A stretch of 5,261 nucleotides of DNA from an uncultured Opitutia bacterium (GTDB taxonomy: Bacteria > Verrucomicrobiota > Verrucomicrobiia > Opitutales > UBA953), in contig CAIKRN010000106.1 in assembly GCA_903829855.1 (NCBI GenBank), forward strand, positions 1-5,261, in the 5' to 3' direction. Made by a program: the position numbers and the translations under genes. Below the pieces are notes generated by a model that was given only the letters and a program-made list of their open reading frames with translations, searched no databases and had not been told where the DNA came from. Positions 1 to 5,075 of the stretch are shown here, in pieces. Position 1 is the stretch's first letter, and every line of letters starts with the position of its first letter.

Positions 1-1
1 C

Positions 2-787
2 CACTCCGTCCACGAGCCCTTCGACCCCAAGCCGGAGCTGCTCGCGAAGTATCAGAAGAAGATTCCCGCCGGTCTCGATAAAGGCATCACGCCGGAGTAC
101 GCCGCGACCTGCGAGGCCGCCGACGTCAGCGTCGGTCGCATCATGGCGACGCTCAGGCGCCTTAACCTCGATAATGACACCCTTGTGATTTTCACTTCCG
201 ACAATGGTGGCCTGCCTTACGTGGTGAATCCGCTCCGCGGCAGCAAGGGTCTCCTCTACGAAGGAGGCCTCCGTGTCCCAGGTGCGATCCGCTGGCCCGG
301 CGTCATCCCTGCGGGTAAATCCTATGACGAACCCGTGCTGAGCATGGACTTCGTGCCCACGATCCACGAAGCCCTACACGTGCCGCTGCCGAAGGATCAG
401 CCCATGGATGGCATCAGCCTCATGAAGCAGGTCACCACTGGCGCCGCGCTCAACCGCCAGGCCATCTTCTGGCACTTCCCTTGTTATATCGGCAAGGGCG
501 AGCCGATGAGCCTCATGCGCGCCGGTGATTATAAGCTGATCGAAAAATTCGCCGGGCCCACTTTCGAGCTCTACAACGTGAAGAAGGATCCCAGCGAAGC
601 GAAAGACCTCGCCAAGGCGGAGCCCGCCAAAGTCGAAGAACTCAAGAAACTCCTGGTCGCCTGGCAGCAGGAGACCGGCGCCTTCCTCGCCGATCAGCCC
701 AATCCCGCTTACGACCCCAATGCGAAGGAGCCACGCGGCGGCGGGAAGGGCGGTAAAGGCGGGAAGGGCGGCAAGAAGGACAAGTAA
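2..787 (+). CDS. Sulfatase (arylsulfatase A-like), C-terminal part, 5' truncated by window edge
   Basis: The reading frame is open from base 2, so this is the last 261 residues of a longer gene; the Met at 143 is internal. Sulfatases hydrolyse sulfate esters, in this bacterial group usually on polysaccharides and usually outside the cytoplasm. The fragment starts in the conserved HSVHEP segment, whose His (fragment residue 4) matches a sulfate-binding His of the family. TSDNGG (residues 65-70) supplies the Asp-Asn metal ligands, and the Lys in LRGSKG (residue 82) matches the second active-site Lys. GGLRVPGAIRWPG and the C-terminal ELYNVKKDPSEAKDLA block are typical of the family. The N-terminal C/S-x-P-S-R formylglycine site and signal peptide are outside the window, so subfamily and substrate cannot be assigned. 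The protein ends in a Gly-Lys tail (GGGKGGKGGKGGKKDK), encoded by short GC-rich repeats at about 736-784. No clear terminator follows. Confidence 0.93.
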   Translation, partial: HSVHEPFDPKPELLAKYQKKIPAGLDKGITPEYAATCEAADVSVGRIMATLRRLNLDNDTLVIFTSDNGGLPYVVNPLRGSKGLLYEGGLRVPGAIRWPGVIPAGKSYDEPVLSMDFVPTIHEALHVPLPKDQPMDGISLMKQVTTGAALNRQAIFWHFPCYIGKGEPMSLMRAGDYKLIEKFAGPTFELYNVKKDPSEAKDLAKAEPAKVEELKKLLVAWQQETGAFLADQPNPAYDPNAKEPRGGGKGGKGGKGGKKDK

Positions 788-827
788 CCTTCCCTCAGGC
801 CGCCGTTCACCGGACAAGCTGCGCATC

Positions 828-841
828 GCGGGGTGCCCCGC
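828..841. other. Short GC hairpin after the sulfatase gene
   Basis: GCGGGG and CCCCGC form a perfect inverted repeat separated by TG, so about five pairs with a four-base loop. It sits 41 bases past the sulfatase stop in an otherwise featureless 95-bp gap. No T-run follows, so it is not a standard intrinsic terminator. It could still mark the 3' end of the sulfatase mRNA. Confidence 0.25.
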
Positions 842-882
842 CGCCGCACGGAGTGTAACGGAATTGCCACCCCCGAGCGGGC

Positions 883-1326
883 GTGCAATTTAAGATTCTT
901 ATGATGATTCCGGAGCTCGAGTTGCAGATGGTCTACACGAAGGCGATTGATGAGTCAGCGTGGACGAAGGCCCTTCCTCAGCCCGCGGATCCAGATCGCA
1001 CATGCGTGCTGGGCTTCTCCTTTAGGCAGCATGCCTACGAGCTACGCTTCAACCCTCGGAAGTCCCCCGATATCATGAAGGTGAGTGTGACGCTGCCAGT
1101 GGATCGCGCGTTGGCCGGCGGGGAGTTACCTGCGCTGCTGCGGCACATCAATCGCGAGCACCTCGCGGTCAAAGCCGAACTGGCCGATGACTACCGAACT
1201 TCCGTGCGGCTGTCGGTCGAAGCCATCGTGGCCAGCCCTTTCCGGCTACCGAATCAAGAAATCGCGACGTTCATCCTGCAAGGGGCGCTCGACCGTTTGG
1301 ATCGGGCGGCCAAGGAACTTAAATGA
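883..1326 (+). CDS. Small YbjN-like / type III chaperone-fold protein (putative)
   Basis: A 147-residue cytoplasmic protein with no signal peptide or membrane segment. Its pattern resembles the YbjN / CesT-like peptide-binding chaperone fold: alternating beta strands (CVLGFSFRQHAYELRF at 41-56, DIMKVSVTLPV at 63-73), a helix with LPALLRHINREH (82-93), a further strand (YRTSVRLSVEAIVAS), and a C-terminal helix (NQEIATFILQGALDRLDRAAKEL). The family assignment is by resemblance of pattern only. The start is uncertain. GTG at 883 has only a weak GAG-type upstream sequence. ATG at 901 or 904 begins MMIPELELQM or MIPELELQM, and a poor -10-like TAAGAT (891-896) would make those starts near-leaderless. 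The frame has a stop at 856-858, so no much earlier start exists. It lies 95 bases after the sulfatase gene, and its partner is unknown. Confidence 0.72.
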   Translation: MQFKILMMIPELELQMVYTKAIDESAWTKALPQPADPDRTCVLGFSFRQHAYELRFNPRKSPDIMKVSVTLPVDRALAGGELPALLRHINREHLAVKAELADDYRTSVRLSVEAIVASPFRLPNQEIATFILQGALDRLDRAAKELK

Positions 1327-1376
1327 GCCGGCCCTGGCCCGGGATTTTAGCCCGCGGGTTATGACGGGCGGGGCCC

Positions 1377-1405
1377 TAGACGCCAACGGCCAGCGTGGAT
1401 ATAAT
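1377..1405 (+). promoter_or_regulatory. Sigma-70-type promoter, predicted near-leaderless
   Basis: A perfect TATAAT (1400-1405) is preceded, with a 17-bp spacer, by TAGACG (1377-1382), which matches the -35 consensus at four of six positions. The expected transcription start is about 1411-1413, only two to four bases before the ATG at 1415. The gap CTCCGTACC between -10 and ATG has no Shine-Dalgarno sequence, which fits an essentially leaderless mRNA. The position also supports 1415 over earlier in-frame starts at 1187 or 1361. Confidence 0.6.
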
Positions 1406-1414
1406 CTCCGTACC

Positions 1415-2221
1415 ATGAGTCACGATCGCCGCACTTTTCTCAAAGCGCTCACCTTAGGCGGGGTCGCCTTGTTCACGGATGACTGGTTTCAGTTGGTTGC
1501 GGAGACCAAGGAAGCGACCCAAGGGAAGCAGCTGCCCGTCCATCCAGCGGCCGTTTACGGAAAGGGCGGTCAGGAATTAAACGCCTTCTGGTCGGGCCGT
1601 GAAGGCTACGCGTTGTATCTTAACGGTACGCCCTATGACGAGCCACCCACCCGTACCTACCGCCTGAAACTCGAGGCCGACGGCGACGATCATGTGATCG
1701 AGGCTCTGGAGCAATTAGGGCTAGGTAAATATACGGCACTTGATGATGTGGAGCGGCTGGATGAGAAAGCCGAGGGCGGGAAGGATGGGGAGACTTGGCG
1801 GGAATTCATCGGCCGAAAATCGCCCAGCCTACTGGAGACTTTGGAATACATCGAATCCGAGGGGCTGCCAACGGGCTCTTGGATGTTAGATCAGGATATC
1901 GATAGCGAGAGGGATGAAGCCTTTGTCACCGATTGGTGCCGGCGGAATGCCCCTGAGGCCGCCGCGTCGGTTTTTTTACGCGACCTTATCCGGGGGCTCC
2001 GGGCGGACCGGGAGGAGATCAGGCTGGCGGACGCCATCGAGGCGGAGGGACTGCGCTTCGTCGATGGGGCCTGCCCCGGGAACGACACGCTCGTCTGCGC
2101 TTACGCCAATGATTACGACACGTTGGCCGCCTTGCAGCGAATCCTGGGTGCTCGTGGGCATAACTGCAGGGTCATTATCCTGCAGGCTAACCCAGCGGAT
2201 ATCGCCCCCGCAGGGGATTGA
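1415..2221 (+). CDS. Unrecognised protein with twin-arginine (Tat) signal
   Basis: A 268-residue protein that I do not recognise. It opens with MSHDRRTFLKALTLGGVALF: a D-R-R-T-F-L-K motif (residues 4-10) and a moderately hydrophobic segment, close to the Tat consensus for export of folded proteins. No AxA cleavage site is obvious, so it may remain anchored. The mature part is acidic and soluble. It contains a tyrosine-rich strand region (YALYLNGTPYDEPPTRTYRLKLE, 65-87), an acidic helical middle (DDHVIEALEQLG, 91-102), a helical stretch rich in Arg, Asp and Glu (LLETLEYIESEG, 139-150; DLIRGLRADREEIRLADAIEAEG, 190-212), and a C-terminal alpha/beta stretch (ACPGNDTLVCAYANDYDTLAALQRILGARGHNCRVIILQ, about 219-257) with three cysteines. 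No enzyme motif was identified. Start 1415 is chosen because the Tat motif begins there and the promoter lies directly upstream; an in-frame ATG at 1361 would add 18 unlike residues. Its stop lies 30 bases before the esterase start, suggesting cotranscription. Confidence 0.8.
   Translation: MSHDRRTFLKALTLGGVALFTDDWFQLVAETKEATQGKQLPVHPAAVYGKGGQELNAFWSGREGYALYLNGTPYDEPPTRTYRLKLEADGDDHVIEALEQLGLGKYTALDDVERLDEKAEGGKDGETWREFIGRKSPSLLETLEYIESEGLPTGSWMLDQDIDSERDEAFVTDWCRRNAPEAAASVFLRDLIRGLRADREEIRLADAIEAEGLRFVDGACPGNDTLVCAYANDYDTLAALQRILGARGHNCRVIILQANPADIAPAGD
2164..2185 (+). other. Perfect 7-bp inverted repeat inside the 3' end of the Tat-signal gene
   Basis: CTGCAGG (2164-2170) and CCTGCAG (2179-2185) form a perfect stem around the eight-base loop GTCATTAT. 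It is the first of three short GC hairpins at the junction with the esterase gene; CCCC-GCA-GGGG at 2206-2216 is the second. It may only reflect codon choice, but the exact arms stand out. Confidence 0.35.
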
Positions 2222-2234
2222 AGTCCGCCAGCCA

Positions 2235-2251
2235 GCCCCCTAGAAAGGGGC
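2235..2251 (+). promoter_or_regulatory. Hairpin covering the putative ribosome-binding site of the SASA esterase
   Basis: GCCCC (2235-2239) pairs perfectly with GGGGC (2247-2251), leaving the loop CTAGAAA, and ends at the base before the ATG at 2252. The purine run GAAAGGGG (2243-2250) is the only Shine-Dalgarno-like sequence here. Its G-rich part lies unusually close to the start and within the stem. Folding could limit independent initiation and couple the esterase to translation of the upstream gene, whose stop is 30 bases away. This regulatory role is inferred. Confidence 0.35.
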
Positions 2252-3439
2252 ATGAGATTACCCCTGGCTCTGTTCATCGGCCTATTTTTTGCCTTGGCCG
2301 AAGCCAAGCCGCTGAAGGTCTTCATTCTCGTCGGGCAGTCGAATATGGAGGGCCACGCACGGGTAGAGACCTTTGATTATATCGGCGAAGACCCAGCCAC
2401 CGCCCCATTGCTGAAGCAGATGCGTGCGAGTAATGGCACCCCGGCCGTCTGTGATCATGTGTGGATTTCTTACTACACTGGGATCGGTGAAAAGAACGGC
2501 GAAGGATTCGGCAAGTTAACCGCCGGCTACGGCTCACGGCAGGATCCCGCCAAGGATGGCGGTAAGATCGGCCCGGAGTTCATGTTTGGCCTAGCGATGG
2601 ATCGAGCCTTGGCCGAACCCGTCCTCATCATCAAAGCCGCCTGGGGCGGCAAGTCCCTCAATTATGATTTCCGGCCGCCATCGGCTGGCCCGTTTCCACG
2701 CTCCGCGAAAGACCTCGAGAAGAATCAACACCCCCAAGAGCAGTCCGGGGCGTATTACCGGATGATGATTGCGCACGCCAAGTACGTGCTTGGCGATATC
2801 AAGCGCGTCTGCCCGGCCTATGACGCCAAGGAAGGGTATGAGATCGCGGGCTTCGTCTGGCTGCAGGGCTTCAACGATATGGTGGATTCTGGATTCTACC
2901 CCCGCCTGCCCAAGGGGAGCCCCGAAAACCGCTTCGCCAAGTATTCGGAATACATGGGTGACTTTATCCGCGATGTGCGGAAAGACCTCGGGGTACCGAA
3001 GATGCCCTTTGTGATCGGGGTCATGGGCGTCGGTGGCAAAGCTCCCGGTGAGGATAATCTCGCCTTCCGCGAAGCCATGGCCGCGCCGGCCGCCCTGCCG
3101 GAATTCCAAGGAAACGTTACCGCCATCCGGACCGCGGCATTCTGGGACGAAGCGCTCGGCGCGATTCAAGATAAGAAAGAGAAGGTCCGGCAGATGGCGT
3201 ATGAGCTGCGGACAAAGAGTAAGCGCCACGCCAATGCCGACGGCCAGATGAGCGACGCGCAGCAGAAGGCTTACCTCAAGGATTACGAGGCCAAGCTGAT
3301 TTCCCCTGAAGAAGCCGCCATGCTGAAACGCGGGGCCTCCAACGCCGGCTACCATTACCTCGGGTGCGCCAAGACCTTTGCGCTCATGGGTGATGCCTTT
3401 GCCACCGCCACGCTGCAGATGATGAAGCCCGCCAAATAA
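2252..3439 (+). CDS. Exported SASA-domain esterase (sialate O-acetylesterase-like carbohydrate esterase)
   Basis: A 395-residue protein with an N-terminal signal peptide (MRLPLALFIGLFFALAEA, probably cleaved near residue 18). It belongs to the SASA/DUF303 carbohydrate esterases, SGNH-type hydrolases that remove acetyl groups from sugars. Visible blocks are VFILVGQSNMEG (23-34, nucleophile Ser30), GPEFMFG (107-113), AAWGGKSL (129-136), VWLQGFNDM (202-210) and NAGYHYLG (364-371, likely catalytic His368). Between an FREAMAAPA segment (272-280) and the His block lies a charged helical section (about 297-362), common in the long form of planctomycete and verrucomicrobial homologues. The block usually reading WxQGExD is here WLQGFND. 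Family is secure; the substrate is not, and sialic acid specificity should not be assumed. Nearby sulfatase suggests a role in trimming modified polysaccharides. The start is set by the signal peptide. Confidence 0.9.
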   Translation: MRLPLALFIGLFFALAEAKPLKVFILVGQSNMEGHARVETFDYIGEDPATAPLLKQMRASNGTPAVCDHVWISYYTGIGEKNGEGFGKLTAGYGSRQDPAKDGGKIGPEFMFGLAMDRALAEPVLIIKAAWGGKSLNYDFRPPSAGPFPRSAKDLEKNQHPQEQSGAYYRMMIAHAKYVLGDIKRVCPAYDAKEGYEIAGFVWLQGFNDMVDSGFYPRLPKGSPENRFAKYSEYMGDFIRDVRKDLGVPKMPFVIGVMGVGGKAPGEDNLAFREAMAAPAALPEFQGNVTAIRTAAFWDEALGAIQDKKEKVRQMAYELRTKSKRHANADGQMSDAQQKAYLKDYEAKLISPEEAAMLKRGASNAGYHYLGCAKTFALMGDAFATATLQMMKPAK

Positions 3440-3457
3440 AGCCCTTCGGGCCGGCTT
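3439..3457 (+). terminator. Possible terminator-like hairpin after the esterase gene
   Basis: AAGCC (3439-3443) and GGCTT (3453-3457) can pair around CTTCGGGCC, or GCCC-TTC-GGGC (3441-3451) can form a tighter alternative stem. The structure starts at the stop codon of the esterase gene. There is no following T-run, so intrinsic termination is only weakly supported. Confidence 0.35.
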
Positions 3458-3466
3458 GGCTGGGTC

Positions 3467-3488
3467 GGGGCATGATAGCCCCTATCAT
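3467..3488. promoter_or_regulatory. Two mutually exclusive hairpins / 17-bp palindrome
   Basis: GGGGC (3467-3471) can pair with GCCCC (3478-3482) around ATGATA. Alternatively ATGATAG (3472-3478) pairs with CTATCAT (3482-3488) around CCC. The arms overlap, so only one stem can form at a time. The second is also a 17-bp dyad (3472-3488) that could be an operator for the downstream gene, lying just upstream of its candidate -35 elements. Which role applies cannot be read from the sequence. Confidence 0.4.
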
Positions 3489-3509
3489 TATTAACGATGG
3501 CGATGGTGG

Positions 3510-3540
3510 TTGATTTATAATTAACTTTTAATATAAATCA
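3510..3540 (+). promoter_or_regulatory. AT-rich promoter overlapped by a 30-bp palindrome
   Basis: TGATTTATA (3511-3519) and TATAAATCA (3532-3540) are exact inverted repeats with a 12-base AT-rich centre, partly symmetric itself: about 12 of 15 arm positions pair over 30 bp. A promoter fits inside: TTGATT (3510-3515), a 16-bp spacer, TATAAA (3532-3537). Transcription would start at about 3543-3545, on the ATG at 3544, giving a leaderless mRNA. A perfect TATAAT at 3516-3521, with TTAACG (3491-3496) 19 bp upstream, is an alternative -10. There is no Shine-Dalgarno sequence. A dimeric repressor on the palindrome would cover the promoter; that is inference. Confidence 0.55.
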
Positions 3541-3543
3541 CCC

Positions 3544-4893
3544 ATGAGCCGGTTCCTTTTTGTTGCCTGGATGGCATCCTGCCTCTGCGCCCTCGCGGCC
3601 GTATATAAGGGGGGCGATGGTTACATCGTCCGGGTTTACCGAGAGGACGGCCTCCAGGTGCGAATTTTCCAAGACGGGATTGCTCTGGACGAGATGGCGA
3701 ACCTCTCGCTTTATGCGATGAGGGTCAAGGCGCGGACCGTGGAGCCACGGTTATTTGACTTTAAGGACATTAACTCCCGCACGGGCCAGGCGGTCTGGCC
3801 GGGCATCTGGGAGGCTTTCCGGACACAGTATTCCTTGGATAAAAACGGCGAGTATTTCCGGAATGGCGTCGTAGCGACACCCACCGGAAAATTACCGTTC
3901 GACCTCTTTCTGCTTTTTATCGCATCCCAAAAGCCAACGCTGCAAATTGATAAGGTCACCACCTGCAAGCATTGCAGCGGCGCGGGACGCCATAGCGGCA
4001 TGGTAGCAACGGGCGGCGCGACCAAGGTAACGGAGGTTCTTTGCGAAGACTGCGCGGGCTTTGGTAAATATATTGATCGGGAAAGTTTTACGGTGGCTTA
4101 CACGGGCTCGCTCCCCATGCGGCCAACCTTGGCGGAGTTAGTCGCGGCCGGGTTAGTCGTGCCCGGGTTAGTCGTGCCCGTGCCCGCGCCGCTCCCTCCG
4201 CCTATCGTCATCGTACCCAAAGTAGCTGAACTCACCGCGGACCAGAAATTCGAGGCCTTTAAAGGCAGTGCCCAACTGGGGGACACGCAGGCCATGTATG
4301 AATTAGCCCTGATGTATGCGCACGAAAGCCGCGATCGGCCGAATGTGGGGCTAGATAAATTCGAAGCCGTGAAATGGATGACGAAGGCGGTGAACAATAA
4401 TCACAAGTTAGCTCAATTCCGACTGGGTGGTTACTATGAGACGGCGTTCGGGGTGAAGCGGGATTTGGCTGAATCTTTGAGATGGCGGGCCTCTTCCGCT
4501 TACCTGGGCTGCAAGCAGGCGCAGATGTGGATCGCGGATTACTACTGGCATCTTTCATTGGGCTTTAGTCCGTTCCCAACGGATAATATCACCCGCGACC
4601 CGCCCGCGAACTTACGCGAAGCGTATGCATGGTTTAGTGCCGCCGCCGACGCCCCGATGGGAAAGCGGTTGCAGTTCGACATCCCGGCACCCGATGAGCT
4701 CGCGGGCGGCAAGCAGCCCATGAGCCCGGCTGACTACACGGCCGAGCGGGTCAAATATGAGCTGGCGCCCCTTCAGCGGGATTCCGTTGCAAAGAGTTTT
4801 GTCTCCGCGGAAGAAATGGCCTTAGGTAAAGAGCGCGTCGTCGGCTTAGAGGCTAAAATCACTTCGGAGCGTAGCTTGCGCCCGCAGAAGTGA
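3544..4893 (+). CDS. Exported Sel1-repeat protein with DnaJ-like zinc-finger motif
   Basis: A 449-residue protein. Residues 1-19 (MSRFLFVAWMASCLCALAA) form a signal peptide; Cys13 in WMASC makes a marginal lipobox, so a lipoprotein is possible. An N-terminal domain of unknown type (about 20-135) contains the strand-rich GYIVRVYREDGLQVRIF. Two CxxCxGxG motifs follow, CKHCSGAG (141-148) and CEDCAGFG (167-174), matching the zinc-binding knuckles of the DnaJ cysteine-rich region, with two motifs instead of four. A Val/Pro linker (about 203-227) includes a duplicated GLVVP. Sel1-like helical repeats span about 236-370: AQLGDTQAMYELALMYAHE, the VKWMTKAVNNNHKLAQFRLGGYYE unit with LRWRASSAYLGCKQAQMWIADYYW, and a last REAYAWFSAAADA unit. 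Sel1 repeats normally scaffold protein interactions; no enzyme motif is seen. The combination suggests an envelope protein-binding factor. Transcription is probably independent, from the promoter directly upstream. The gene converges on the tRNA locus. Confidence 0.88.
   Translation: MSRFLFVAWMASCLCALAAVYKGGDGYIVRVYREDGLQVRIFQDGIALDEMANLSLYAMRVKARTVEPRLFDFKDINSRTGQAVWPGIWEAFRTQYSLDKNGEYFRNGVVATPTGKLPFDLFLLFIASQKPTLQIDKVTTCKHCSGAGRHSGMVATGGATKVTEVLCEDCAGFGKYIDRESFTVAYTGSLPMRPTLAELVAAGLVVPGLVVPVPAPLPPPIVIVPKVAELTADQKFEAFKGSAQLGDTQAMYELALMYAHESRDRPNVGLDKFEAVKWMTKAVNNNHKLAQFRLGGYYETAFGVKRDLAESLRWRASSAYLGCKQAQMWIADYYWHLSLGFSPFPTDNITRDPPANLREAYAWFSAAADAPMGKRLQFDIPAPDELAGGKQPMSPADYTAERVKYELAPLQRDSVAKSFVSAEEMALGKERVVGLEAKITSERSLRPQK
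4150..4179 (+). repeat. Perfect 15-bp tandem duplication in the linker of the Sel1 protein
   Basis: GGGTTAGTCGTGCCC occurs twice back to back (4150-4164, 4165-4179). The 15-bp unit keeps the frame and duplicates five residues (GLVVP) in the Val/Pro linker between the zinc-finger region and the Sel1 repeats. It looks like a recent slippage event and may vary in copy number between strains. Confidence 0.85.
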
Positions 4894-4903
4894 CGGTGCG
4901 GAT

Positions 4904-5032
4904 CGCCTGTTCGCCCGTGCGGGCTCACCGAACCTCGGGTTCTCATCCCTTCGGCTGAAGGCATCGGCCCCGTGTCACCGATACTCGTGCCCACGTGCCT
5001 CCTAGAAAGCTCCTGGCGGAGGGGAAGGGATT
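4904..5032 (-). repeat. tRNA-trailer tandem repeat, distal copy
   Basis: Copy of the unit at 5075-5204, aligned from CGCCTGTTCGCCC to GGGGAAGGGATT with about eleven substitutions and a few indel bases by eye (roughly 88-90% identity). It starts ten bases after the Sel1 gene stop. Its right end, 5014-5032, is an exact copy of the last 19 nt of the tRNA-Ser gene (CCA included). Read on the minus strand, as the tRNA is, it contains stems GTATCGG/CCGATGC (4961-4984), CCTTC/GAAGG (4948-4961), GAACC/GGTTC (4930-4942) and GCCC/GGGC (4913-4924). Confidence 0.9.
5014..5032 (-). pseudogene. 19-nt tRNA-Ser 3'-end fragment
   Basis: Identical to bases 5186-5204, the 3' end of the adjacent tRNA-Ser gene: CCA, discriminator G, the 3' acceptor strand CCCCTCC, and the start of the T-arm. 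Identity stops inside the T-loop, where the spacer sequence begins. It is a remnant carried by the tandem duplication, or possibly an attachment-site-like repeat. It cannot encode a tRNA by itself, but an RNA carrying it would have a free tRNA-like 3' end including CCA. Confidence 0.85.
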
Positions 5033-5048
5033 GGCTGCGCTGCGCTTG

Positions 5049-5075
5049 GGGCTAACGCCCGTTGCCGATGGCAAC
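5049..5075. other. Two adjacent hairpins in the spacer between repeat copies
   Basis: GGGC-TAAC-GCCC (5049-5060) is immediately followed by GTTGCC-GAT-GGCAAC (5061-5075), a perfect six-pair stem. They occupy most of the 42-bp spacer between the two repeat copies. Neither is followed by a T-run on either strand, but they could slow transcription or protect a 3' end from nucleases. Confidence 0.5.

Noticed and set aside
828..841. Intrinsic terminator after the sulfatase gene
   Set aside because: The hairpin is short with a tiny loop and no T-run follows; it is kept only as a low-confidence hairpin.
1187..1414. Longer start for the Tat-signal gene at ATG 1187 (or 1361)
   Set aside because: The 1187 start overlaps the previous gene by 140 bases in another frame and encodes a low-quality Arg/Ser-rich stretch; the Tat motif and promoter both point to 1415.
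2235..2246. 12-base match GCCCCCTAGAAA shared with the repeat unit at 5167-5178
   Set aside because: No flanking similarity; a 12-base match between GC-rich stretches of this length can arise by chance, so no shared element is claimed.
2591..3355. Long minus-strand frame of 254 codons within the esterase gene
   Set aside because: It is a shadow of the GC-rich codon pattern of the sense gene, whose SASA motifs are unambiguous; its translation shows no recognisable domain. The other antisense and overlapping frames, such as 374-826 minus, were rejected likewise.
4992..4997. CACGTG palindrome, also at 5162-5167, as a regulator site
   Set aside because: Its two occurrences are explained by the tandem duplication, and a six-base palindrome is too short to support a binding-site claim.
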